A stretch of 64,000 nucleotides of DNA from PALSA-350 sp963834445 (GTDB lineage: Bacteria; Acidobacteriota; Terriglobia; Terriglobales; Acidobacteriaceae): positions 434,001 through 498,000 of the forward strand of contig CAWIBU010000003.1 of assembly GCA_963834445.1 (NCBI GenBank), given 5' to 3'. The notes beneath the pieces were generated by a model. It ran no database searches. It worked only from the letters and a program-made list of their open reading frames with translations, and was not told where the DNA came from. Below, one piece after another: positions 51,167 to 60,365 of the stretch. The translations under genes and the position numbers were made by a program. Position 1 is the stretch's first letter. Each line of letters starts with the position of its first letter.

Positions 51167-51655
51167 TCAGAGGGTCCAAAAGCCCTCGTGGACCTTGCCC
51201 GCCTCGTCTTCCAACAAAGGCCCGACAACGACGATCGGCTTCTGCCCGCGGGCAAAGACTTCGCGGCAGGGCAGATCGAGGGTAGGGTTCTGCTCATGGC
51301 TGCCGGTGTAGCGCAGCAGGCCGGTTTCGGCGAGCGCAAAGACGACGCGGCCTATGCCCGTCCAATAGATGGCGCCGGCACACATCGCGCAAGGTTCGGT
51401 GCTGGTGTAGAGGGTGCATTTGGCGAGCGCGGCTTCGTCGAGCAGCTTGCCGGCCTTGCTGCAGGCCAGCCTCTCCGCATGCTGGGTTGGCTCGCCGCCA
51501 GGGCGCACGGCGTTGTTGCGCGCGGTGACCACTGTCTCGCCGCGCTCGTTCACGATCAATGAGCCAAAGGGGTGGCAGCCACGATCACGCGCATCGCGCG
51601 CTAACTGAATTGCCTGGCGCAAAAAGATCAGATCCTGTTCGGTTACTTGTTCCAC
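51167..51655 (-). CDS. Nucleoside/nucleobase deaminase (cytidine-deaminase fold)
   Basis: A 162-aa zinc deaminase. CHPFGSLIVNERGETVVTARN precedes the catalytic THAE-type motif TQHAERLA (His zinc ligand plus proton-shuttle Glu), and EPCAMCAGAIYW supplies the two Cys ligands. Length and sequence resemble guanine deaminase (GuaD) more than the tRNA enzyme TadA, and the purine permease 3 bases upstream supports this. It is in an operon with the permease and the PfkB kinase. Confidence 0.9.
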   Translation of the reverse strand: MEQVTEQDLIFLRQAIQLARDARDRGCHPFGSLIVNERGETVVTARNNAVRPGGEPTQHAERLACSKAGKLLDEAALAKCTLYTSTEPCAMCAGAIYWTGIGRVVFALAETGLLRYTGSHEQNPTLDLPCREVFARGQKPIVVVGPLLEDEAGKVHEGFWTL

Positions 51656-51658
51656 GGG

Positions 51659-52954
51659 TTATGCCTCCGCCTTCGAGGAGAAGAGAACGTTGAGTAGAAC
51701 CGCGGTTAGGGCGGTTAGAAAAATGCCACTGTTGAGAAACAAGCGGGCTGCTTCGGGCGCATGGGCAAACAGCTGCGGCGATGCAATTGGTAACAGGCCC
51801 ATGCTCACGGAAACGGCTACGACGATCGCGTTGCTGGTTCCGTGGTAGCGGACGCGGGTCAGCTCTTCAATACCGGCCATCGTCGTCATACCAAACATTA
51901 CAATCGAGGCGCCACCCAGCACTGGCCGCGGAACCCCGGCGATCACCGCCGCCAGTTTTGGCAGAAAACCAAGCATGACCAGCAGGCCTCCGCCGGCTGC
52001 CACGGCAAAGCGGCTCTTGATTTTAGAGAGCGCGAGCAGGCCGGTATTTTGTGAATACACGTTGTAGGGGAAGCTGTTGAAGAAGCCGCCCAGCACGGTT
52101 GAGAGGCCATCGGCACGGAAAGCCGCTGTCAAAACCTCGGGGCCGATAGGGCGCCCTGTGATTTCCCCAATCGCCAGACAGTTGCCGGTGGTCTCGGTCA
52201 TGACGACGAGCATGGAGAGGCTCATCACCAGGGCCGGCACGAGTACAAAGCGCGGTGGCCCAAACAGCAGCGGGTGGGCCAGGGCAAACCACGGCGTCGC
52301 CGCTACCTGCTGGAAGCTTGCCTGGCCGAAGACCGCGGCCAGCGCGGTGCCCGCGATCAGGCCCAGCAACACGCTGAGATTGGCGACCATGCCGCGGCCG
52401 AAACGCTGGATGGCGACGATCAACACGATGGTCGCCAGCCCTAACCCGAGATGAAGGAAGCTGCCAAAGTCGGTTGCTGCCGGGTCGCCGCCACCCAGCC
52501 ACGCTGCGGCTACGGGCAGCAGGGAGAGACCAATCACCGTGATCACGGAGCCGATCACGACGGGTGGGAAGAAGCGCAGCATACGGCTGAACCAGGGTCC
52601 CACGAGGATGGTGAATACGCCGCAGCTGATCACCGCACCATAGAGGGCCGCGATGCCGTAATGACTGCCGATCAGGATCATGGGCGCCACGCAGATGAAG
52701 GAGCAACCCTGAATGAGCGGCAAACGCGCCCCGAACTTCCACCAGCCCAGGGTTTGCAGCAGGGTGGCCAGGCCCGACGTAAAGAGATCGGCGCTGATCA
52801 GGGCAATCACCTGCTTCGCAGTGAACCCGAGGGCGCTGCCCAGAATCAGCGGCACCGCGACCGTGCCGGCGTACATCACCAGCACGTGCTGCAAACCAAA
52901 CAGCAGCAGGCGCGGCAGCCCTTCAACCTGATCGATGGAGTCGGCAGCAGACAT
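51659..52954 (-). CDS. NCS2 (NAT) uracil/xanthine-type permease
   Basis: A 431-aa inner-membrane symporter with 14 expected segments. GLQHVLVMYAGTVAVPLILG begins the first, and LIQGCSFICVAPMILIG and the functional ETTGNCLAIGEITGRPI region are clear. Together with the next genes it forms a purine uptake and use operon. It is divergent from the amidohydrolase gene with about 95 bases between, which should hold both promoters. Xanthine, uric acid or guanine are all possible substrates. Confidence 0.92.
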   Translation of the reverse strand: MSAADSIDQVEGLPRLLLFGLQHVLVMYAGTVAVPLILGSALGFTAKQVIALISADLFTSGLATLLQTLGWWKFGARLPLIQGCSFICVAPMILIGSHYGIAALYGAVISCGVFTILVGPWFSRMLRFFPPVVIGSVITVIGLSLLPVAAAWLGGGDPAATDFGSFLHLGLGLATIVLIVAIQRFGRGMVANLSVLLGLIAGTALAAVFGQASFQQVAATPWFALAHPLLFGPPRFVLVPALVMSLSMLVVMTETTGNCLAIGEITGRPIGPEVLTAAFRADGLSTVLGGFFNSFPYNVYSQNTGLLALSKIKSRFAVAAGGGLLVMLGFLPKLAAVIAGVPRPVLGGASIVMFGMTTMAGIEELTRVRYHGTSNAIVVAVSVSMGLLPIASPQLFAHAPEAARLFLNSGIFLTALTAVLLNVLFSSKAEA

Positions 52955-53049
52955 TGGACGTTCATCATAAACGTGGAAGGCGGGGAACCCGGCCTTTTGT
53001 TGGCCAGTTTTTTGTTGTTTCGGGCAGCGGTCTCGTTTAGTAATTGCCC

Positions 53050-54483
53050 ATGAATATCAATATTGTGAAAAAACTTTGCTTGCTGGTTGCGCTGGCGAGC
53101 GCGTCCGCGACCCTGGCGCAGGCCCCGACGGGCAGCCCCGCCAAGCTGGTGGTCAAGAACGCATTCATGCTGACAATGGCGACAGGCCAACGCGAGCCGG
53201 TGAAGGGTTACCTGGTGGTGGGTGAAGACGGCCGGCTGTTGACGGTCGCGGCCGGCGATCCACCGGCGGGACTGCAGACGAAGGAGATCCTGGATGCAGG
53301 CGGACACTGGATTATTCCCGGATTCATCTCTGCACACAGCCACTTGTGGCAGAGCGCGTTTCGCGGGCTGGGAGCGGATAAGACGCTGATGGGATGGATC
53401 GATGCGCTGTATACGCCCGCGGTCAAGTCGAGTCCGGAAGATATGTATTGGTTCACGCTCGATGGGGCACTTGACCATCTGCAACATGGCATCACCGGGG
53501 TATACAACTTTAACTACGAGGCGCGAGCCCGGGGCCGCACCAGCCCCAGCGTGACCGCGGATGAGTACGACCAGAAGGGATTTCGGGCGGAGATGGATTC
53601 GGGAATCCGCTTCGTCCACAGTATGTCGGTGGGCCGGGCAACCGCATTAGGAGTGCAGCCCAGCTACGGGGCGGCGCAGGCGCGCGTGCCGTTGAAGGCT
53701 TTTCTGGACTGGATCGACACGCAACCCAAATCGCCCAACTTTCTATCGGTGATGATCAGCGGCGGCACCGCGTTCAATGACACCTACCAACAGACCCTGA
53801 TGGAAAAACAACTGGGCGACGAGTTCCACCTGGGCAATGAAACCCATTATCTGGAGCCGCCGGAAACGCAGTACGAGCAGCAAAGCAAGTTTCGCTGGTT
53901 CATGGACAGCGGGCTGCTTTCGAAGCAATTGATCTTCGGGCACTTCATCCACAGCGACAGCTTCATCCTGGCAGAGAGCGCGAAGGCGGGCGTGGCCATG
54001 AGCTGGAACCCGCTGTCGAATGGCCGTTTGGCCTCGGGAGTGGCGGATATCCCTGCATATCTAAAGGCCGGCATGCGTGTGGGGATGGGCGTCGACGGCG
54101 AAGCCAGCGCCGACGTGGCGGACCCGTTTGAAAATATGCGCGCCGGCCTTTATGCGATCCGTGACAAGTATGAGAACGCGACCATCCTGAGCCCGTATGA
54201 CGTACTGCGGCTGCATACCATGGGCAGCGCGGACGTACTCGGCGTTGCCGACCGGCTGGGCAGCCTGGAGCCGGGGAAATACGCCGACTTTCTGATGATT
54301 GATCCGACTCGTTTCCGGACAGTTTTTGATCCTTATGCATCGCTGGTTTTTGTGACGGAGGAGCCGGATCTGGAGCGCGTGTACGTGGGCGGCGATTTGC
54401 TGGTGAAGAACGGAGTGTTGCTGAAACAGGACATGGTCAGGGAGCGGGCAGAGGTAAGCAAGCGCGTAGCGGCGTTGCGCTGA
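53050..54483 (+). CDS. Exported metal-dependent amidohydrolase (ATZ/TRZ/cytosine-deaminase-like)
   Basis: A 477-aa TIM-barrel amidohydrolase with a clear signal peptide (KLCLLVALASASATLAQ), so it acts in the periplasm. Metal and catalytic residues are present: HxH in SAHSHLWQSAF, His in FGHFIHSDSF and Asp in GMGVDGEASADVADP. LGVADRLGSLEPGKYADF is the conserved C-terminal segment. The ATG at 53050 is preferred over a TTG 6 bases upstream. It faces the NCS2-deaminase-kinase operon and may deaminate an extracytoplasmic base for uptake; that link is inference. Confidence 0.88.
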   Translation: MNINIVKKLCLLVALASASATLAQAPTGSPAKLVVKNAFMLTMATGQREPVKGYLVVGEDGRLLTVAAGDPPAGLQTKEILDAGGHWIIPGFISAHSHLWQSAFRGLGADKTLMGWIDALYTPAVKSSPEDMYWFTLDGALDHLQHGITGVYNFNYEARARGRTSPSVTADEYDQKGFRAEMDSGIRFVHSMSVGRATALGVQPSYGAAQARVPLKAFLDWIDTQPKSPNFLSVMISGGTAFNDTYQQTLMEKQLGDEFHLGNETHYLEPPETQYEQQSKFRWFMDSGLLSKQLIFGHFIHSDSFILAESAKAGVAMSWNPLSNGRLASGVADIPAYLKAGMRVGMGVDGEASADVADPFENMRAGLYAIRDKYENATILSPYDVLRLHTMGSADVLGVADRLGSLEPGKYADFLMIDPTRFRTVFDPYASLVFVTEEPDLERVYVGGDLLVKNGVLLKQDMVRERAEVSKRVAALR

Positions 54484-54595
54484 GTTCCCGAACCGAAACA
54501 GAAAAAACGGTGCACGGCAACCAGACGTGCCACGATGTGCGAGAATCACCCGACGTTGTTTTTATTCATAAACAAAGGGAACGAGGCAATGCGCG

Positions 54596-54940
54596 ATGCC
54601 TGAGAAACCGGCTAGTCCGCTTACGTTTGACATTGTTCGTACCGGCAGCACCGTCGTCGTGCGCTGCAACGGCAAGTTGGTCGCGGGGGTGAACGATCTT
54701 CTGTATAGCCAGGTCAGCCAGCTGATCCCCGACGCGAAGCGAATTGTGCTGGACCTAACTTACCTTACCCGCGTTGACAGCATGGGTCTGGGCACGCTGG
54801 TTCGCTTGTACGTTTCCGCCCGATCGGCGCACTGCGCCCTGGAGTTGGTCAATCTTGGCAAACAGGTGCGTTCCCTGCTGGGGACTACCGGACTGATGTC
54901 AGTCTTCGTGGTGATCGGCGAGCACGGAATCAAGTTGTAG
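54596..54940 (+). CDS. STAS-domain protein (anti-sigma factor antagonist type)
   Basis: A single STAS domain of 114 aa, cytoplasmic. It has the V-x-x-C-x-G-K-L-V start (VVVRCNGKLVAGVNDLL), the hydrophobic IVLDLTYLTRVDSMGLGTLV, and the regulatory Ser in DSMGLG, the position phosphorylated by RsbW/SpoIIAB kinases. Such proteins release sigma factors by partner switching. No kinase, sigma factor or phosphatase is adjacent, although a phosphatase relic lies at 43520-44002. Confidence 0.92.
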   Translation: MPEKPASPLTFDIVRTGSTVVVRCNGKLVAGVNDLLYSQVSQLIPDAKRIVLDLTYLTRVDSMGLGTLVRLYVSARSAHCALELVNLGKQVRSLLGTTGLMSVFVVIGEHGIKL

Positions 54941-55182
54941 TTCCGGTTGACCGGGGAAATAGCCTTGCATCCCACGCGATGGCCCCCGGCGGCCGGCACA
55001 CTCAGCACTCTCAAGGCAGGACTTCGAGCCTGCCGGAACCATTGGTATGCGAAAACTCTAAAAGTATGCCGGACGAGGGGCCCGAGCGGCAAGCCTCGGC
55101 TGTGCGAACATAGACAAGGCCACTCACTGCATCCGCGGTAGGCAATGGGGGCAGTTTTGCCCGAAGAAAGGACAAGCTCCTG

Positions 55183-56427
55183 GTGGCGGAATCATCCTTT
55201 CTCGTCCGTACGTTCCGAGCCTTTCGCCATCGCGATTTCCGGTTGATGTGGATTGGGGCCTGCGTTTCCACAACCGGTACCTTTGTGCAGCAGTTCGCAC
55301 AAAGCTGGCTGGTCTACGATTTAACCAAGAATCCTTTTTATCTGGGCCTTGACCTTTTTCTTGGACAACTGCCGATCATGCTGTTTTCGCTTTTTGGCGG
55401 GGTGTTCGCCGATCGCCTGGACCGCGCCAAGATGCTGCTTTACTCGCAGTACATCCAGATGACCTGCGCGTTCTTTCTGGCCGGCCTGTTCTACACGCAC
55501 ACGGTAAAGGTATGGCACATTTTTGTGCTTTCGTTTCTGGTCGGGTGTGGGCAGTCATTCGGTGGGCCGGCGTATTCCGCGCTGTTGCCGACCCTGGTCG
55601 AGGGCAAAGATCTTTCCAATGCGATTGCCATGAACTCGATCCAGTTCAACCTGGCGCGGGTGCTCGGGCCAATGCTTGGGGGGCTTGCGTACACAGCTCT
55701 GGGCGCCACCTGGTGCTTTAGCCTGAATGGGATTTCGTACCTGGCGGTGATCGTCTCGCTGTTCATGATCCATGTGAAGTTTGTTCCGCCCACATCGCGA
55801 GCCTCTGTTCTGAAAAGTATGAGTGAAGGCATCCACTTTATTCGCCAGCGGGAGGGATTGGCTGCGCTGGTGGTGCTCGCCTTTTGCACGACGCTGCTCG
55901 GGTTTTCGCTCACCGGTTTTCTGCCGGTCATTGTGCAGACGATTTTCCATGGGGGGCCGAAGACGTATGAACTGCTGTTGGTATTTTCGGGTGCGGGATC
56001 GATTACCGGCGCGTTGATTGTGGCGGCCATGGAGCGGTTGAAAGGGCAAGGCCATGTGGCGTTGTTATCTCTGTTAGTGCTGGGGATGGCGATTGCCGGG
56101 TTCGCCCTTTCCCACTGGCTTCCGCTTTCGTGTGTTTTGATCTTCTTTGGTGGCGCGGCGATCATGGGGTCGGCATCGCTGATGCTTTCGCTGGTGCAGA
56201 TGATTGTGTCTGACCACATGCGCGGCCGGGTGATGAGCGTTTACAACCTGGCGTTCCGTGCCGGGATACCTCTGGGAAGCCTGGCCCTGGGGAAATTGAT
56301 TCCAATCTTTGGCGTCACGTGGGCGCTCGCCGGTTCTGGCGGCATACTCATCGGGATCTCGCTGTATTTCCTGGTCGCGATGAGGAATATTGCGACCTTT
56401 CAGCGGGTCACCGAAACCGGACATTGA
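55183..56427 (+). CDS. MFS exporter, EntS-like (MFS_3)
   Basis: A 414-aa inner-membrane transporter with 12 predicted helices. The signature FRHRDFRLMWIGACVSTTGTFVQQFAQSW, GGVFADRLDRAKML and LVGCGQSFGGPAYSALLPTLV fit the EntS/enterobactin-exporter group. The start is GTG 55183 with AGAAAGGA upstream. It is preceded by a gene-free 240 bases after the STAS gene. The substrate is unknown. Confidence 0.92.
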   Translation: MAESSFLVRTFRAFRHRDFRLMWIGACVSTTGTFVQQFAQSWLVYDLTKNPFYLGLDLFLGQLPIMLFSLFGGVFADRLDRAKMLLYSQYIQMTCAFFLAGLFYTHTVKVWHIFVLSFLVGCGQSFGGPAYSALLPTLVEGKDLSNAIAMNSIQFNLARVLGPMLGGLAYTALGATWCFSLNGISYLAVIVSLFMIHVKFVPPTSRASVLKSMSEGIHFIRQREGLAALVVLAFCTTLLGFSLTGFLPVIVQTIFHGGPKTYELLLVFSGAGSITGALIVAAMERLKGQGHVALLSLLVLGMAIAGFALSHWLPLSCVLIFFGGAAIMGSASLMLSLVQMIVSDHMRGRVMSVYNLAFRAGIPLGSLALGKLIPIFGVTWALAGSGGILIGISLYFLVAMRNIATFQRVTETGH

Positions 56428-56571
56428 GGACAAAAGGGTAGCAGTCGCTATCCCAGTCAAGACCCACGGCACGCCAGGGTGGGCAACGCGTGGCCGGAAT
56501 GGGCCACCCGTGCATTGTGGTGGGTTGATGCTTTCATCCTTAGGGATGGAAGGTCAGTTTGCCGATACCGG

Positions 56572-56781
56572 TTAGGGGTGGGGATATCTGCGTGTTTTTT
56601 CGAGGGCGCCCATGGGCGCCTGGATTTGGTGTTGAAGACGGCTGACTTTCTCTGCCACGGCTACGGCTATGAAGTAGTTGAGCGACACGCTATCTTTCAA
56701 GGCCATTAGATTGGCGCTATCTTTCAGCGAGACGGGAAGACGTAGCGGGAAGGTGGTGCGATATTTTTCGTCGAGGCTCAT
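56572..56781 (-). CDS. Ribbon-helix-helix (Arc/HicB-like) protein, orphan antitoxin-type
   Basis: A 69-aa protein: MSLDEKYRTTFPLRLPVSLK, then NLMALKDSVSLNYFIAVAVAEKVSRLQ. This is the classic RHH pattern (beta-strand with alternating residues, then two helices) of HicB/plasmid-type antitoxins. I place the start at ATG 56781, which removes a 46-residue Cys/Asn-rich stretch that does not look like protein. No toxin ORF flanks it, and it lies between an MFS gene and a cellulase gene, so it is probably an orphan regulator or a leftover of a toxin-antitoxin pair. Confidence 0.7.
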   Translation of the reverse strand: MSLDEKYRTTFPLRLPVSLKDSANLMALKDSVSLNYFIAVAVAEKVSRLQHQIQAPMGALEKTRRYPHP

Positions 56782-56919
56782 CTTCTGCACCCAGTTGTTC
56801 ACGAGGGTTAAATTTTGTACTGCATGCAATGGATTGTCGTCGCAAGTATCTGCAGGTGGGAATGACGCAACAGTGGTAGTGTTGCACGATACGAAACCGC
56901 ACTCATTACGTATGACCAC

Positions 56920-59124
56920 CTAAGGATTTGCCTGTAGGGCCATTCTCCAGGACCACATCAGGAAGGAAGTTGCGGTGAGATCGATGCCCGGCTCGGTTGT
57001 GTTGTAGGATTGCACGTTGTCCTGAAAGAGCGCGGTTTGCGAGGGATCGTAGCTTCCGCTGTTGCCATTGAACTTCTTGAAGGTATCCACCCCGTTGGCG
57101 GGGCAAAGGATCATACCCCCGACGACGCCTGAGGTGGTATAGCTGTCTGGTCCTTCGGTAGCCGCACCCCAGAGGATTGGGGTTCCACCAGAAGTGCCGT
57201 CGAGGGCCCCCGCCAGGTTGGCTACCTGATGCTGGATGCAGTTGGGAAAGGTGCTTCCATCGCCAACGATGAACGAGGAGCCCCAGGAGTTGGCTCCGAG
57301 GATGTTGCCGAGCCAGCGCTGGGCATAGGTGTTGTAGCGGGTGTCTCCTGTGACCGAGAAAGCTTCACTGGCCATGACAGAGAGGCCGGCCCCGTGTGAG
57401 GTCGTATCGCCGTTGGCCCAGGGTACGCCGAAGCCCCAGGGATCCGCCCCAGCCTGCGTGATGGCTGCGTTCACCTGGGCCACGAGTTGTTGGCCGATGG
57501 CCTTCTGCGAAGTAGCCAACCCTTCTGGATCTCCGGCCGCTTCGAGGGCTTTATAGAGCTCGAAGTGAGCAAGCCCGCTGACATCGTAGAGATTCAGCGT
57601 GTCGGTGTAACCGGGCTGATAGATATTCGTGATGTAGTTACCCGCAAACTGCGCCGCCTGTTTTAAGTAGACATTGGGATTGGTGTTGGGCAAGCCGGAA
57701 GGTAAGGCTTCGCCTTGCACGGAGTGGAGGGCCAGGTAGAGTTCGGCGGCGCCCAACTCCATGTCGTCTTCCCAAACGGTTTCGGGGTAGCCGTCGAAAG
57801 GAGCGATGGTGAGCAAACAGGTCGGGCAGGAGCCTGAGCCGACAGAGGGTGCGGGATCCGCGAAGCTGGTGTCGGCGCGCGCGTAGACCTGTTCCGCAGC
57901 GGTAAGACACTGGTTAGCCAGTGTGGGGTTCTGCTTGTGGTTGACCTGATAGCAAACGGCGAAGCCGGCGGCGAGACGGCCGGCAAGATTGGGGCTGATA
58001 GCGCCTTGCGGGAATTGGGCAATGTATACAGGACGGTTACAAATATAAAAGGTAGTCAGCGGGTCGCAGGGTTTGGGATCGCCCTGCTGCAGGAAGTTGT
58101 CTGCCGCCTGGGGCAGGGTCCAGATGTCGTACTCGGTGATGAGGCAGTAGGGCGTGTTGTAAGTGCCACCGCAATTGCCGGCGGCTGAGGACGGGTTTCC
58201 TTCCCCGTAGTAGTTCCAGTCCTGAGTGTTGTCGACCTGGTAGGCAAGAGACTGTGAGGAGTCGCTCCACATCTTCAGCAGCCACTGGATACCGAAGTTG
58301 GCTTCGGCGCTGAAGTCCGCAGACTGCGGAGAACCGGGACCGCTGGCGCCGGCATAAGAAACGGCGTTTGGGGGAGCTGGTGGGTTGAGCTGTGCGCCGG
58401 GTCCCATCTGGTTGGTAAAGTCGCGGACCCCGATCTCCATCAGTGCGGTGGTGTAACTCACAGTCTCAACATATTTTTCGTAGTCTCCGGCGTCCCACCA
58501 TCCGCCACTGGCATCGATGTTCGGTTGATTGGCTGGGCTAAGGGGCGTCGCCGGAGGCACATTGTTGATCTCGTCGTTGTCATCGAGCGGCGGCGTGAGA
58601 TAAACCTTGGCGTTCTTGTCTTTGAGGTGGCCGGGGGCAGTGCGCAGCGCATTGGGGATGTAGTTCTTGCCGTCGCGTTGCGTTTGGTAGAAGAAGAGTG
58701 TGTTCACCAGCAACCCAGGGTAAAGAACATCTGGGCGGTCGACAGCGAAGTTGGGAGAACTAGCGTTGACCGGGCCGGTAACGATGATCGAATAAGTGGG
58801 GCCGCAAGGAACAACGAAATCGAGTGCGTAGACCTGGTAGGTGAACTTCTTATTGGCCCAGGTGCCCAGGTGTGCTCCGATTTTCCCCGAGTAGGCAGTT
58901 TTTCCGTTGGCGCTGACGACCCTAAAGGTGGCGCCCGTTTCGGGGGCAGTGGCCATGAGGTAGGCGCGGGCGGGGGTGTCGCCGGCTTCGTAGCCGACCT
59001 GACTCACGCGGACATAGGCAGATTCGGCTTGCGCAATGGCGGCGCTGCAGACAATCGCGCAACTCACAAAAGCGGTTAGGCGAACGAGGTTAAGAGCCGA
59101 CAGGGCAAGGCGAATGGATCGCAT
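56920..59124 (-). CDS. Glycoside hydrolase family 9 cellulase with CelD-type Ig-like N-domain
   Basis: A 734-aa secreted endoglucanase-type enzyme. A signal peptide (about 1-33) is followed by the Ig-like domain (YVRVSQVGYEAGDTPARAYL, 38-120) typical of subgroup E GH9. The catalytic barrel carries GGWWDAGDYEKYV with the Asp nucleophile-activating pair and, at the C-terminus, TTEPGIDLTATSFLMWSW with the proton-donor Glu. Several Cys pairs (for example CPTCLLTIAPFDGYPE) suggest disulfides. It is not linked to other polysaccharide genes and is followed by the small RHH gene on the same strand. Confidence 0.93.
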   Translation of the reverse strand: MRSIRLALSALNLVRLTAFVSCAIVCSAAIAQAESAYVRVSQVGYEAGDTPARAYLMATAPETGATFRVVSANGKTAYSGKIGAHLGTWANKKFTYQVYALDFVVPCGPTYSIIVTGPVNASSPNFAVDRPDVLYPGLLVNTLFFYQTQRDGKNYIPNALRTAPGHLKDKNAKVYLTPPLDDNDEINNVPPATPLSPANQPNIDASGGWWDAGDYEKYVETVSYTTALMEIGVRDFTNQMGPGAQLNPPAPPNAVSYAGASGPGSPQSADFSAEANFGIQWLLKMWSDSSQSLAYQVDNTQDWNYYGEGNPSSAAGNCGGTYNTPYCLITEYDIWTLPQAADNFLQQGDPKPCDPLTTFYICNRPVYIAQFPQGAISPNLAGRLAAGFAVCYQVNHKQNPTLANQCLTAAEQVYARADTSFADPAPSVGSGSCPTCLLTIAPFDGYPETVWEDDMELGAAELYLALHSVQGEALPSGLPNTNPNVYLKQAAQFAGNYITNIYQPGYTDTLNLYDVSGLAHFELYKALEAAGDPEGLATSQKAIGQQLVAQVNAAITQAGADPWGFGVPWANGDTTSHGAGLSVMASEAFSVTGDTRYNTYAQRWLGNILGANSWGSSFIVGDGSTFPNCIQHQVANLAGALDGTSGGTPILWGAATEGPDSYTTSGVVGGMILCPANGVDTFKKFNGNSGSYDPSQTALFQDNVQSYNTTEPGIDLTATSFLMWSWRMALQANP

Positions 59125-59271
59125 GGTACCTCATCTCCGTCCAGCAGTGACGGCTATTAAATCGTTTGAACAGGAAGACTAAAAGAGAGCGTTGCTGATG
59201 TCAATGCGGCTTGGCAACCAGCTAAAAACGTTCGAAAAAGTACAATTTCGGCCCGTGTACGCAGGGCGCGA

Positions 59272-59376
59272 CCCGGATTTCCTGTACGTGGCCCCGAACT
59301 CGATTGCGGGTGCGGCTTTCAGTGAGGAAAGCCGCATGAAGCTTGCGCCGCCAACGAGTCTCACTGGCAATCTGGG
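59272..59376 (-). repeat. 105-bp inverted-terminus element, copy 3 (solitary, diverged)
   Basis: Ends CCCGGATTTCCTG (59272-59284) and CTGGCAATCTGGG (59364-59376) are an imperfect inverted pair. The central hairpin TGCGGCTTTC (59311-59320) with GAAAGCCGCA (59327-59336) is identical in its stem to copy 2. It lies in the gap between the GH9 and YjbQ genes, where I see nothing else except the GH9 promoter. No core intergenic repeat flanks it, which supports the element moving or amplifying alone. Confidence 0.7.
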
Positions 59377-59441
59377 AAAACATTGGCACCCGTCCAGAGG
59401 CAGAGGGATCAGCCGGTTGGATGGCCCGGTAGCCACCGTTT

Positions 59442-59858
59442 TTACTCCACTCCAAGTACTTTCACGATGACTCGTTTGGGCCGTTGCCCATCAAATTCTG
59501 CGTAGAAGAGCCTCTGCCATGTACCAAGATCCAGTCTCGCGTTGGTTACCGGCAGGGTTGTTTCATGGTGCAACAGCAATGCCTTCAAGTGGGCGTCGCC
59601 GTTATCTTCGCCGGTTTGGTGATGTTTGTAATCAGGCCGCGCCGGGGCCAGTTGCTCCAACCACTTACCGATGTCTTCAATCAAGCCGCTTTCCAGATCG
59701 TTTACGTAGACGGCCGCGGTGATGTGCATCGGCGAGACGAAGCACAGACCATCTTTCACGCCGCTCCGGCGAACGATCTGTTCTACCTGGTCGGTGATGT
59801 GGACCATTTCTCTGCGCTTTTTGGTTTCGAAAACCAGATACTCCGTGTGGCTCTTCAT
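59442..59858 (-). CDS. YjbQ/UPF0047 family protein
   Basis: A 138-aa cytoplasmic protein of the YjbQ family (secondary thiamine-phosphate synthase activity reported for some members). Conserved features are SPMHITAAVYVNDLESGLIED, then HHQTGEDNGDAHLKALL and LPVTNARLDLGTWQRLFYAEFDG. The family's single-domain length of about 135 aa matches. The start is the ATG at 59858. The in vivo role is unclear. Confidence 0.95.
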   Translation of the reverse strand: MKSHTEYLVFETKKRREMVHITDQVEQIVRRSGVKDGLCFVSPMHITAAVYVNDLESGLIEDIGKWLEQLAPARPDYKHHQTGEDNGDAHLKALLLHHETTLPVTNARLDLGTWQRLFYAEFDGQRPKRVIVKVLGVE

Positions 59859-59931
59859 GGCAGGACGTCTCCTCGGGTTTTGGATGCTGAATTCTTTTTG
59901 TGCGGGCTATAATCATCGGCAAGGGCGCCCG

Positions 59932-60261
59932 ATGAAACGGGAACGATACATACACGCAGCTTTGTATCTTACGTTTCACCTGCTGTTCGTGGTGTCCCTA
60001 CCGCATTGCCGGTCGTTCCTCTGTTCCGGGCTCGGCAGGACAATTGGCACATTCCTGTTTGCGGCCGTGCTGATGTTCACGATCGTGCGTTCAGCCGACT
60101 TGTATCGAACGATCACCTCTTGTCTGCAGGCGTTTCCGCTGTCCTGGATCGCTCCCGTTTTTGACTGCGGATGGGGGAGCATCCCGTCCATCGATGTGTT
60201 TGTTGCCAGCGAGCCGACATTATCCCCCGTCGCTCAGCGCCCTCCACCTATCTTCTCTTAG
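59932..60261 (+). CDS. Hypothetical small membrane/exported protein
   Basis: A 109-aa frame beginning MKRERYIHAALYLTFHLLFV. Two hydrophobic stretches (about 8-25 and 38-55) suggest export or membrane insertion, and the C-terminus VAQRPPPIFS is Pro-rich. It lies between the divergent YjbQ gene and the MutS-like gene. I do not recognise the family. Support is limited to an open frame with a plausible signal, and no strong Shine-Dalgarno is visible. Confidence 0.4.
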   Translation: MKRERYIHAALYLTFHLLFVVSLPHCRSFLCSGLGRTIGTFLFAAVLMFTIVRSADLYRTITSCLQAFPLSWIAPVFDCGWGSIPSIDVFVASEPTLSPVAQRPPPIFS

Positions 60262-60365
60262 CCCGACTCATCAGATCTCAGGATTGTGCGGCCGCTGAGG
60301 CTGCACAGTTGCGCTTGTTATCGAACCGTACCCTGGCGTTCGCTCAGGGGAGAGAGGGTCTATCT

